Origin: Planctomycetota bacterium
GTDB lineage: Bacteria > Planctomycetota > Phycisphaerae > UBA1845 > UTPLA1
Direction of reading: 5' to 3'
Assembly: GCA_003576905.1 (NCBI GenBank)
Contig: QEVG01000001.1
Coordinates: 246,226 to 310,225 of the forward strand
Length of the DNA stretch: 64,000 nt
Part shown: positions 18,221-26,829 of the stretch, piece after piece
Position numbering within the stretch: position 1 is the first letter of the stretch
Layout of the letters: each line of letters begins with the position of its first letter
Notes under the pieces: model-generated
Told to the model about the DNA's origin: nothing
Databases searched by the model: none
What the model saw: only the letters and a program-made list of their open reading frames with translations
Translations under genes and position numbers: made by a program

Positions 18221-20407
18221 ATGGAACCTCAAACCCGTCGCACCCTCATCGCCATCGCACTCTGCCTGATTGTCATGTTCGGGTGGGTCAAGATGATGGA
18301 GATGATGTACCCTCCGCGGCCCGCAGTGCCGGCCCCAACGGCCGACGCCACGAGCCGGCCCGGCGACGGCGCAACCGCAGCGTCGAGCCCGTCTGATGCC
18401 GGCGCGACGGCGGGAATCACGGCTCCCCCTGTCGGCGCGACCTCGGCCACGGGACTCTCCGTTTCCGATGTCGCGGCGGCCGAGCCGGTCTTGCTCGGCG
18501 ACGATCACTTCGTGCCGGGAATGGGCAAGCTGCCCACCGACAAGTTCGCGATGGCCGTCGAGGTGTCACCGGTCGGCGCGGGCGTCCGATCCATAAAACT
18601 CTCGCAGTATCGCAATCATGTCCCCAAGGACAAGAAAAACCCGGGCTATGACCCATACCAGCTCCTGAACGAGGTCCATGACGCCCGCGACGGCCGCGTC
18701 CTCCACTCTTTCGTGATCGAGCAGATCAAGCTCATCGAGGGCAGCTCATCCCAGACGCTCGACCTATCAAACGCGAAATGGGAGCTGACCAAGTCGACCG
18801 ACGGCGAGGCGGAAACTGCGCTGCTGCGAACCGTCGTCCGGTCGGGCGGCGCGCCGCTGCTGCGCCTGAGCCGAACCTATCGACTCGATCGCGGGACCTA
18901 TCACCTGAAGATCGCCACGTCGGTGGAAAACCTCTCCCAGCAGCCGCGCAAAGTCATCATCACCGAGCGCGGGCCGGTCGGAATCCGCAACGACGACCCC
19001 CAGCGGGAGTTTCGCCGCATCGTCACGGCGGTCGTCGACGCCGACGGCAAGTTCATCGACGGCGCGCACGCCCTGCGGTCCGACATCGCCAAGGAGGAGG
19101 GGCTGAGCAAGGAGTTTCTGCCCGGCGAGAGCAAGCACACCGTCTGGGCGGCCTTGGGCAGCAAGTACTTCGCGTGCATCGTGTGTCCGCTGCCGACTTC
19201 AGAAAGCAAGCAGGTCTATTCCGACAGTCTCGTGAAGGTCGTCGGCCGGGCGTATTTCGACGACGCCGCCGCGACCGATGACCTGAGCTTTGCGCAGTAC
19301 TTCACCACAGGCGATATCGCCCCCGGCGCCATCCGTGAATACACGATCGAGGCCTACTGCGGCCCGAAAAGCAAGCAACTCTGGGACGCAATGCCGGTGG
19401 CACAGCAGCGGCACTACGAGATTTCGCAGCACGCGGACCAGTCGGGCTGCACGTTTCGCGCCATCACGGCGGTCATGCTGTGGCTGCTGACTCTGGCCTA
19501 CAAGGGCGTCGGAAACTACGGCATCGCCATCATCATTCTTGTGCTCGTTGTCCGCACGATCCTGCACCCCATCACCAAGCGGGGGCAGATCAACATGATG
19601 AAGATGCAGAAATCCATGGCGTCGCTCAAGCCCAAGCTCGACGCCATTCAGCAACAGCACAAGAACGACAAGCAGAAGCTCCAGGAGGAGACGATGCGCC
19701 TCTATCGCGAGGAGGGCGTCAATCCGGCCGGGGGAATCCTGGGCTGCCTGCCAATGCTGCTCCAGATGCCGATATGGGTGGCACTCTGGACGTCGCTCAA
19801 TACCAACGTGGACCTGCGCCACGAGCCGTTCTTCTGGTGGATTCGCGATCTCTCCGCCCCGGACGCACTGATCCCGTTTAGTTCGTCTTACAAGATCCCG
19901 CTGCTCTGGCACATGATGGGCCCGATTAATTCCTTCAACCTGCTGCCGATCATCATGACCATTACCATGTACGCGCAGCAGAAGTTCATGCAGAAACTGA
20001 CCAAGCCTGCCGTCCCCGTCCCGCCAAAGCTCGACGAGCAGGGCAACCCCATCCCCGACCCGATGGCCCAGCAGCAGAAGATGATGAACTTCATGACCAT
20101 CTTCTTCGGGCTGCTCTTCTACAATTTCCCGAGCGGGCTTAACCTGTATATCCTCTCCAGCAACCTCCTCGGAATGCTGGAGCAGTACCGCATCAAGAAG
20201 CACATTCGCGAGAAGGACGAGCGCGGCGAGCTCGAAGTGAAGCGCCGCCCTCCGGAGGATTCCAGCGGCAAGGGCCCCGGCGGCGCCAACGGCAAGCCGG
20301 GCTGGCTTGAGCGCATCGCCAAAGCCGCCGATGAGGCCAGGAAAGTCCAGTCCGCCCGGCAGCAGGAACTCGCCGCCAAGAAGCGCAAGAAGCAGCCTCG
20401 CTTCTGA
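18221..20407 (+). CDS. yidC: Membrane protein insertase YidC
   Basis: A 728-residue insertase of the YidC/Oxa1/Alb3 family for folding and inserting inner-membrane proteins. It starts with a first transmembrane helix (IALCLIVMFGWVKMMEMMY), then a Pro/Ala/Thr-rich low-complexity linker (about residues 30-85), a large periplasmic beta domain (about 90-400), and the conserved insertase domain (KGVGNYGIAIII, KMQKSMASLKPKL, GCLPMLLQMPIWVALW). A basic lysine-rich tail follows. It is longer than Escherichia coli YidC because of the linker and tail. I preferred the ATG at 18221 to an in-frame TTG five codons earlier. Confidence 0.95.
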   Translation: MEPQTRRTLIAIALCLIVMFGWVKMMEMMYPPRPAVPAPTADATSRPGDGATAASSPSDAGATAGITAPPVGATSATGLSVSDVAAAEPVLLGDDHFVPGMGKLPTDKFAMAVEVSPVGAGVRSIKLSQYRNHVPKDKKNPGYDPYQLLNEVHDARDGRVLHSFVIEQIKLIEGSSSQTLDLSNAKWELTKSTDGEAETALLRTVVRSGGAPLLRLSRTYRLDRGTYHLKIATSVENLSQQPRKVIITERGPVGIRNDDPQREFRRIVTAVVDADGKFIDGAHALRSDIAKEEGLSKEFLPGESKHTVWAALGSKYFACIVCPLPTSESKQVYSDSLVKVVGRAYFDDAAATDDLSFAQYFTTGDIAPGAIREYTIEAYCGPKSKQLWDAMPVAQQRHYEISQHADQSGCTFRAITAVMLWLLTLAYKGVGNYGIAIIILVLVVRTILHPITKRGQINMMKMQKSMASLKPKLDAIQQQHKNDKQKLQEETMRLYREEGVNPAGGILGCLPMLLQMPIWVALWTSLNTNVDLRHEPFFWWIRDLSAPDALIPFSSSYKIPLLWHMMGPINSFNLLPIIMTITMYAQQKFMQKLTKPAVPVPPKLDEQGNPIPDPMAQQQKMMNFMTIFFGLLFYNFPSGLNLYILSSNLLGMLEQYRIKKHIREKDERGELEVKRRPPEDSSGKGPGGANGKPGWLERIAKAADEARKVQSARQQELAAKKRKKQPRF

Positions 20408-20418
20408 CCGGCCGCGTC

Positions 20419-20997
20419 ATGACCCATTCGCAAAGCGACATCTCGGAACCGACCCCGCCTGCTCCCTCGCCGCGCGCATTCTGTCACGCGACGGGGTTCG
20501 TCTATCAGGGCGCGGGGATGCTCCTCGCGCTCGGGGCATGCTGCTGGTGGTCGTTCAGCGGGCGCATTCACGACGAAGTCGCGATCGAGGCGGCGGCCGC
20601 ACCGGCATGGAGAAGCCCGGCGCATTGGGCCATGGGCGGCGTCACTCTCACTTTCCTCGGCGGGCTGGCGATCGCCGCGCTCGGAATCGGCATGCAGAAC
20701 GACCGCCCGCCCAGCGCAGTCTGGGCGCGGCGCGTGACGCTGGCCCTCGCGGTGTTTTTCTGGGCTTATCTGGTCGCAGCCCTGCTGCTCCTGCCGGGCA
20801 GTCTGGGTCGCATCGTGACGCCGGGCATGATGGCGATCCTGTGGACCGTCCTTCACCTGCTCGCAGGCGTGAGTCACGAGGAAATGAAACGGAATCCGCC
20901 CGACCCTAAATCGCTCCAGTCGACGTGGACTGCACGCGATGAGGATGAGTTGCGAAAAAGGCTTTCGCCTCGCTCACGAGATAAAACGACCCCGTGA
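20419..20997 (+). CDS. Membrane protein of unknown function following yidC
   Basis: A 192-residue protein with about four hydrophobic segments (MLLALGACCWWS, GVTLTFLGGLAIAALGIG, LALAVFFWAYLVAALLLL, VTPGMMAILWTVLHLLAG) and charged termini. It starts 11 bases after the yidC stop, so it is likely in the same transcript and may assist envelope assembly, but I recognise no family. Its last 92 bases overlap the end of the convergent folC gene, so both proteins have their C-termini coded in the same DNA on opposite strands. Confidence 0.7.
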   Translation: MTHSQSDISEPTPPAPSPRAFCHATGFVYQGAGMLLALGACCWWSFSGRIHDEVAIEAAAAPAWRSPAHWAMGGVTLTFLGGLAIAALGIGMQNDRPPSAVWARRVTLALAVFFWAYLVAALLLLPGSLGRIVTPGMMAILWTVLHLLAGVSHEEMKRNPPDPKSLQSTWTARDEDELRKRLSPRSRDKTTP

Positions 20998-22477
20998 TGC
21001 AGATCAGGTCTTCTCGCGTGATGGCTTTCTGCGCGATCTCCAGGGCCTCTTCAAGGCTGCCGGAAACCTGCGCCATTCGGCTGTTGCCGCTCACCTCGGC
21101 GAACCGGGCCGAAAGCTCGACCGGATCGGCGCTTCGAGGCGAGTTGATCCGCGTAAAGATGACCTTGTCGGCGCCAAGTTGAAGTTGCCGGAGCATGCCG
21201 ACGACGTCCTTGTCACTGCAGCAGCCGAAGATGACCACCATCGTCTCGCTGGAGACGTTCTGCCCGATCGCCCGCATGAGGGCTTCGATGCTCGCTGCGT
21301 TGTGCGCGGCGTCAACCAGAACGCGGGGCTCTTCGCAGACGAGTTCCATGCGCCCCGGCAGATGAACGCGGGCGAGTCCGGCGACGGCCAGTTCGTCGTC
21401 AATCTTGAAGCCGCGGTTCTTGAGTTGATCGAGGATTCCGATCGCGACGCCGCAGTTGATCGCCTGGTGCTCGCCGACCATCGGCACCGCAAGATGGTCG
21501 AAGTGACTGCTCTCGGTCGAGATGCAGATGCGCGCCTGAGGCCCGGCCGAGCGCGAAGACTCGAACCGGTAGCTGAACTCGATCTCGTCGCCCGGCTCAT
21601 TGCCCGCGAAAAAGATGGGCGAATGGGTTTTCTCCGCGGCCTTGCGGAGGACCTGCTTGACCTCGCGGGGCTGCGGCGCACTGACCACCGGCACGTTGTC
21701 CTTGAAGATCCCGGCCTTTTCCTCGGCGATCTCCTCGATCTTGTCGCCAAGGATCGCCATGTGGTCCATGCTGATACTGGTAATGCCGCAGACTTCGGGG
21801 CGGATCAGGTTCGTGGCGTCGAACCGACCGCCGAGACCGACCTCGATCACGGCGACATCTACCTTCTTATCGCGGAAATAGAGAAACGCCGCCGCCGTGA
21901 GGATCTCAAAGTAGCTCGGATGATCCGACTTGTAACCGCTGACAATGTCGGCGATCTGGCCGATTGCCTTCGCAAAGGCGTTTTCCGAGATCATGTCGCC
22001 GTCAATGCTGATGCGCTCGCGTACGTCCAGGATGTGCGGCGACGTGTACAGCCCCACTTTCAGCGCATTGTTCTGAAGCATCGCGGCAAGCATGGTCGCC
22101 GTGGACCCCTTGCCCTTTGTCCCGCCGATGTGGACACTTTTGAAGCTCTTTTGCGGATTGCCGAGATCCGCGAGCAGCCGCTTGGCCCGCGCCAGCGTGA
22201 ACACTCCCCGGGCCCGCGCCCGATTGAGAGGCGGGCGGCGCTCGTAATTCACCTGGGCGTTGAGAAACTCCAATGCCTGGCGGAATGTGCGGATGGATGA
22301 CCGCCCACCCTTTGTCGACTTTCCAGCGGGCTTCGCAGCCGACTTCGTGCTTTTTTTCACAGGCTTGCCTGCGGTCTTTCGAGCCCGCGCAGGGTCCGCC
22401 TTGGAGGCAGGTGCGTTGCGTCCGGCCCCATCACGCTTTCGCTCAACTGAAATGGTCCTTGCCATAAGATCGGCCAT
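20906..22477 (-). CDS. folC: Folylpolyglutamate synthase/dihydrofolate synthase (Mur ligase family)
   Basis: A 523-residue Mur-ligase-fold enzyme that adds glutamate to dihydropteroate or folates. The ATP loop is HIGGTKGKGSTATML, followed by the FolC-specific GLYTSPHILDVRERISIDG block, a VGLGGRFDATN motif, the central SMDHMAILGDKIEEIAEEKAGIFK lysine motif and the GRMELV segment, with HNAAS at the substrate site. The N-terminus carries a Lys/Ala-rich extension of about 60 residues (residues 12-60) not usual for the family and probably disordered. The 3' end overlaps the convergent membrane gene by 92 bases. Confidence 0.93.
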   Translation of the reverse strand: MADLMARTISVERKRDGAGRNAPASKADPARARKTAGKPVKKSTKSAAKPAGKSTKGGRSSIRTFRQALEFLNAQVNYERRPPLNRARARGVFTLARAKRLLADLGNPQKSFKSVHIGGTKGKGSTATMLAAMLQNNALKVGLYTSPHILDVRERISIDGDMISENAFAKAIGQIADIVSGYKSDHPSYFEILTAAAFLYFRDKKVDVAVIEVGLGGRFDATNLIRPEVCGITSISMDHMAILGDKIEEIAEEKAGIFKDNVPVVSAPQPREVKQVLRKAAEKTHSPIFFAGNEPGDEIEFSYRFESSRSAGPQARICISTESSHFDHLAVPMVGEHQAINCGVAIGILDQLKNRGFKIDDELAVAGLARVHLPGRMELVCEEPRVLVDAAHNAASIEALMRAIGQNVSSETMVVIFGCCSDKDVVGMLRQLQLGADKVIFTRINSPRSADPVELSARFAEVSGNSRMAQVSGSLEEALEIAQKAITREDLICITGSFYLVSEAKAFFATHPHRVQSTSTGAI

Positions 22478-22944
22478 GTTATAGGCTTGTGGCCCTCAAA
22501 TCAAGAAAAAAGGGAGATTCCAGCCCGCGAAACGCGCGCGCCACTCACCGTAAAATATTTCCTATAAAGAGGTTATCACCAATTGGTTGGACCGCAGCCA
22601 GAGCAAAACATTTACCTAACACACCGCACAGTAACGAACACTCCTGCCCTTGGCCGAGCCCGATAAGGGTAAACCCCTATCGAGTCGCCAGGCACTTGCT
22701 CTTAGTTCAACGTTGTCCGAGGCCTGGTAGTTCGATTCAGCAGGCACCGACCGGGGCATGTCCGGCACCGCATTATAGATTAATCGTGCGCTATACCTGT
22801 GACCCGTGGACTTGAATCCTCGATTCGGGTCAGGGGGCCCCCGAGATGCAGGCCGGGACTCCGACTATGGCTTGACTTCCGCGCGCGTATATCGGAAAGA
22901 AGAATCCTGAAAACGCGCGGCCACCCCGCGCATGGAGGCGAAGT
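22478..22944. other. Intergenic region between divergent folC and bactofilin genes
   Basis: About 470 bases between two divergent starts. It contains an AT-rich patch at 22548-22610 that probably holds the folC promoter on the minus strand, and a 22-base imperfect palindrome at 22661-22682 (CGATA-x-GGGTAAACCC-x-TATCG) that could be an operator. No RNA gene or protein frame is convincing here. Confidence 0.35.
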
Positions 22945-23478
22945 TTGTCAGCGGCCGCCGGAAACTCCAAGATCGTGCGATGCTGCCATTGCCGCGGGAT
23001 GATGCGCGTGACCGCCCGCGCCCTCTCTGTTTTTTGCCCGCACTGCCAGACCCGGGTGACCCTCGAAGACATGCGGATCGTCGGATCGCACCCGGGCAAA
23101 AAACTGGCGACTTCCGGCGACATATTCGTCGAGGCCGGGGCCAGATTGAATCTCGAATTGATCGGCAATCGCGTCGTCGTCAACGGCCGAGTGAACGGTG
23201 CGGTGAGCGCGAATGAATTCGTGGAGATCGGCCCGTCCGGCCTCGTGATCGGCCACATCCGCGCCCCGAAGCTCGTCGTGCGCGATGGTGGCTCGATTCA
23301 AGGCCGATTTGAGCGGACGGCCATTCTTTCGGAATCGTCACAGTCGGACGCCGCTTTGTCGCACGCGGCTGACCAGCCGGAGCAACCACTTTCGGACCAG
23401 GGCCCCTCGCCGCGCGGCGAGGAGGCGGCCGTCTCGCAAACCGCCCGCCCCCGGCCGATGCGTCCGACGGGCATATGA
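22945..23478 (+). CDS. Bactofilin-type protein with N-terminal zinc ribbon
   Basis: A 177-residue protein. Residues 1-40 form a small zinc-ribbon (VRCCHCRGMMRVTARA, then VFCPHCQTRV). Residues about 55-125 form a short right-handed beta-helix of the bactofilin/polymer-forming cytoskeletal type: D-I-F-V-E-A, VVVNGRVNGAVSANEF, IGPSGLVIGHIRA and VRDGGSIQGRF give the repeated turns. The tail is disordered. The start is TTG at 22945, chosen because a GGAGG lies 6 bases upstream and no in-frame ATG exists nearby. Bactofilins polymerise under the membrane and shape cell wall growth; the zinc ribbon is an unusual addition. Confidence 0.78.
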   Translation: MSAAAGNSKIVRCCHCRGMMRVTARALSVFCPHCQTRVTLEDMRIVGSHPGKKLATSGDIFVEAGARLNLELIGNRVVVNGRVNGAVSANEFVEIGPSGLVIGHIRAPKLVVRDGGSIQGRFERTAILSESSQSDAALSHAADQPEQPLSDQGPSPRGEEAAVSQTARPRPMRPTGI

Positions 23479-23645
23479 TGCGATCACCATTTCGCCGCGG
23501 CGCCGGTGTATCGTAGGTGCGGCGGGCTCCGCTACGTGACCAATCGTCACTCACGAGGCGAGACGCTGCCGTCGCGCGACAAGCGCTCGACGACGCCGCA
23601 GATTCACAGTGAGGCAAGGCCTATTCCGCGCCGGAGGTTGCCCGT

Positions 23646-24413
23646 TCAGGCTTTTTCAGTCTGCGCCGGCGGCTCCCCCACAGGCAGCGGATTCTCAAAG
23701 CCCTTTCGAGCGCAGATTTCATCAATGATGTCGTCAAAGAGCGCGAGGTGGTATTCGTCAAGCCGCAGGGCCCTCTCAGCGCCGCCCTCGTCGTAGTACA
23801 GATCGACCCAGCCCTTGTCGTTGAAGCGTGTGGAATCCAGCCGTTTCATCGCCGCCCAGGGGATCGGCCCCCGGCCGTTGTAGACGAGCCCGGCCTCATC
23901 AAGCACGAGGCGGGTGTTGCGCACCTTCATGACGAACCGGAGCAGGTAGACGGCGAGCACGGCCAGTCCGACCGCGATGTACTTCTGCGTGGCGATGGAC
24001 GTGGCCGACGTGGTCGGCGCGGCGCCGATCATGGGATCGACGGGGTTTCCGTCGCGCACCGTGAACTTCACCTGGTAGGCAGGTCCGAAGTAAAAGAGCG
24101 CCTCCTTGTTCTCGTACGAGGGCTTGCCGCCGAACGCCTTTTCGATCAGCGCGCGCCGCTCGGTGGGTGACGCCGACTTGACACTTGGTTTCAGGGCCTC
24201 CCAGCTCTCGGCGGTCACGCCCCGCAGGATCGGAAGCACGCCGGCAGTCTCGCGCTCTTCGGGCGCGAGCTGATCGCGGTATTCCCGCGCGTTCTTCGCC
24301 GGGTAGCCGACCAGCCCGTCATAGGCGAACCAGACGGCAAAGACCGCGACCATCAGGAGCATCAGGGTGGTTCGGACTTTCCGTTCACCGGTCGGTCCGC
24401 TCTCGATTCGCAT
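23646..24413 (-). CDS. Membrane protein of the GldAFG-like operon, unknown function
   Basis: A 255-residue protein with an N-terminal transmembrane helix (MLLMVAVFAVWFAYDGL), a soluble segment of about 110 residues, a second membrane helix at about 145-160 (YIAVGLAVLAVYLLRFVM), and a C-terminal PH-like beta domain (LVLDEAGLVYNGRGPIPWAAMKRLD). It is the last gene of the ABC operon, 69 bases after the DUF4340 gene on the same strand. I do not recognise a family; the location suggests a role linked to that complex. Confidence 0.7.
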   Translation of the reverse strand: MRIESGPTGERKVRTTLMLLMVAVFAVWFAYDGLVGYPAKNAREYRDQLAPEERETAGVLPILRGVTAESWEALKPSVKSASPTERRALIEKAFGGKPSYENKEALFYFGPAYQVKFTVRDGNPVDPMIGAAPTTSATSIATQKYIAVGLAVLAVYLLRFVMKVRNTRLVLDEAGLVYNGRGPIPWAAMKRLDSTRFNDKGWVDLYYDEGGAERALRLDEYHLALFDDIIDEICARKGFENPLPVGEPPAQTEKA

Positions 24414-24482
24414 GGAAGCCTCGCTCGCTGTCCCCCGTCGAACCGGCCGCGCGATACGGCGCCCTCAACAGGACGTCTCAGG

Positions 24483-26768
24483 TTAGCCCTGTTTCTGGAA
24501 ATCCGCCACTTTGCGGATGAACTTCGCCGCATTTTCGGACGAGATCACAAAGACGCGCCCGGCCTGCGATGCGATCGTCGCGTAACGATCCTCGGCCGCG
24601 GCGCCCCGCGCCGAGATGGCAAGGGTCGTGGCAGCGCCGTTCTCGTCCTCGACCGTGATCGTTCCCGCCGGCTGGTCCAGACCGAATTCTCCCGGACTGG
24701 CCCCTCGATATGCTACGAAACGCTCCGCCTGTAGATCTCGCAGTGCATTGAGGACCTCGCTGATTTTCACCGGGTCCACGGCAAAGGCGGCCTCGCCGGC
24801 GAGCCGCCAGGTATCGCCCGCCTTCTCGAATGTCATCGATCGCTCGCCCGTGAGGGTCAGCCTGCGAATCTGAGAGGGCTCGATCCCCGCCACCTTGCGA
24901 TGAAGCAGTTCGGCCTTCAGGTCCGTCAGGATTTTGGGGTCGATCTCGCAGATTGTCCGGCTGCCCTCCACTGTGGCAAAGACTGACTCGCCCTTCTGAC
25001 CGACGCGCAGCCGATGAACCACGGGGGCCGGCGGATTCGGCTGCGTCTCAGGCTGGCTCGTGGGTTGCGTGTCCGGCGGGGGCGTCTGCTCCGTAAGAGC
25101 GACAACCACCGGAGGCGCGTCAAGGCCGAAGGACGCGGCATCGGTGGCCGTTCCCACAACTTTGCGCCCGCGCAGCATCGCCAGGTCGTTCAGAATGGTC
25201 GTCACGGCCGCTGTCTCGGCGGCATCCTCGATCGGCTCGACCATGCGCCAGACGTCGCCCTGACGGCCCACCGCATAGGATCGCCCTTCCACCGTGAACT
25301 CCATGCGCGATACGTTCTCCGGCGTCAGGCGCAGCATTTCGCGCGTCATGAACGACACAGGAGTTGCCATGAAGGCCGAAACCTGGTCGGCCTTCACGAC
25401 GGCGACGAAGTTCTCCTTCTCATTCTTTACATAGGCGCCGGTCCCGCTCGGCGTCGTCCCGCCGACGATCAGCCGGATCGGCTCCACCGTTCCCTCAAAG
25501 GCCGCATCAATCACCGCCCGCGGGTTCGCGAAACCCTGGTCGGGCACTTCGACCGGTTCGAAGCCCGTCGCGGTCAGATTGCGAAGTGCCTTGATCACGT
25601 CATCGACCGCCGCGAACTCGGCCTGCTGTGGCGATTCGCCGGGCAGGCCCGCCGTGATCTGCCACGTGTTCTGAGTGTTGGTCAGCTCAACACTTTGACC
25701 GCCAACGGCGATGGACAGCTTCTGGATCCGCGCCGGGCCGATGTCCGCGACCTTCCGATCGCGCAGATCGTCCAGCGGCTGCATGATCTGCTTGGCCACG
25801 GCCTTGGTTATCTGAAAGACCGCCGGGCTGTTCGGATCGTCCAGGCGGGCAAAGACGCTTTCCTCGGCCTCGGCCCCGATGAGCAGCCGCACCGTCGCCA
25901 CCTTCACTTCCATTTCCGGCTCGGCCGGTCCCGAAGCGGGCGGCGCGGGTGGTTCCTTCACCTTTTTCGACTCGGTCGTCACCGAGACGGCGAAACGGGG
26001 GGTTTCCAGCCCGTACGGCCGCAGGCTCGCGGGGTTGTCCTCCACGAATCGCTCGGCATGAAGGTTGGAGAGTGCCGAGAGAAGGCTGGTCACCTTGCCG
26101 GCGTCGGCCCGGGCCTTGGCGGGCTGCTCGACGGTCCACTTCATCGCGGATTTCACGAGCACATAAGGCGTCTGCCCGGTGACTTCGACGCGGGTCGCGT
26201 CGGCCTGCGCAAACTCCGCGACCTTCTTGCCGCGATACTCCGACATGCCGCGCCGAAGGTCCTTGTTAAGGTCCGCGTTGACCAGATAAATCGTCGGGTC
26301 GCCTTCCTTTTGAACGTAGGTGTTTGATGACAGCATCTGCGTCGCGCCGATCTTCAAGACATGCACCTTACCGTCCGCGGCGGTGAGCTTGACGATGCGG
26401 TTCGGGCTCTGTAGCGAGGTCATTTCATCGGTCGGCCGATCCGCGTCGCCCTGCGGATACGACCTAATGTACTGAAGCTGTTTGACCTTTTCGACGTCGC
26501 CGTTCACCATGAACTGCTCAGCCGGGCCCGACAGGGGCGCGGTCATGCGCCACTTCTTGTCCTCGCCCGTTTCAAACTTCATGGGCTGGCCGGCCGCCGT
26601 CTGAACGATCTCGAATGCCACGACCTCGCCGACAGCCGGATCAAACAGGGCGCGGGGCCCGGATGGAACCTTCTGCTGCTGCTTTTCCGCGGAGGACTGG
26701 GCCCACCATACGCCGCCAAGGGCGATCACCAACGCGATAATCAGACCAATTGTCGTTTTCGGATTCAT
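24483..26768 (-). CDS. DUF4340 protein with repeated modules
   Basis: A 761-residue membrane-anchored protein. One N-terminal transmembrane helix (IGLIIALVIALGGVWWA) precedes a long periplasmic or external part. Four similar units of about 150-170 residues can be seen, each ending in a short hydrophobic/basic block such as YRGKKVAEF, LRDRKVADI, FMTREMLRL and LHRKVAGI, followed by a strand pattern; this is the DUF4340 fold. DUF4340 genes are often linked to GldG-like genes. Here the start is 61 bases after the GldG-like gene. Its biochemical role is unknown. Confidence 0.85.
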   Translation of the reverse strand: MNPKTTIGLIIALVIALGGVWWAQSSAEKQQQKVPSGPRALFDPAVGEVVAFEIVQTAAGQPMKFETGEDKKWRMTAPLSGPAEQFMVNGDVEKVKQLQYIRSYPQGDADRPTDEMTSLQSPNRIVKLTAADGKVHVLKIGATQMLSSNTYVQKEGDPTIYLVNADLNKDLRRGMSEYRGKKVAEFAQADATRVEVTGQTPYVLVKSAMKWTVEQPAKARADAGKVTSLLSALSNLHAERFVEDNPASLRPYGLETPRFAVSVTTESKKVKEPPAPPASGPAEPEMEVKVATVRLLIGAEAEESVFARLDDPNSPAVFQITKAVAKQIMQPLDDLRDRKVADIGPARIQKLSIAVGGQSVELTNTQNTWQITAGLPGESPQQAEFAAVDDVIKALRNLTATGFEPVEVPDQGFANPRAVIDAAFEGTVEPIRLIVGGTTPSGTGAYVKNEKENFVAVVKADQVSAFMATPVSFMTREMLRLTPENVSRMEFTVEGRSYAVGRQGDVWRMVEPIEDAAETAAVTTILNDLAMLRGRKVVGTATDAASFGLDAPPVVVALTEQTPPPDTQPTSQPETQPNPPAPVVHRLRVGQKGESVFATVEGSRTICEIDPKILTDLKAELLHRKVAGIEPSQIRRLTLTGERSMTFEKAGDTWRLAGEAAFAVDPVKISEVLNALRDLQAERFVAYRGASPGEFGLDQPAGTITVEDENGAATTLAISARGAAAEDRYATIASQAGRVFVISSENAAKFIRKVADFQKQG

Positions 26769-26829
26769 TGCTTGTCGTCTTCTGTCGTAGGGTTCACCGA
26801 TGACCGAAAACCGCTCGCCGCGACGAACA

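Noticed and set aside
22720..22835. tRNA-like GTTCGATTC arms in the folC-bactofilin gap
   Set aside because: The T-arm-like words are present but no acceptor stem, anticodon arm or 3' CCA region of a tRNA could be assembled around them.
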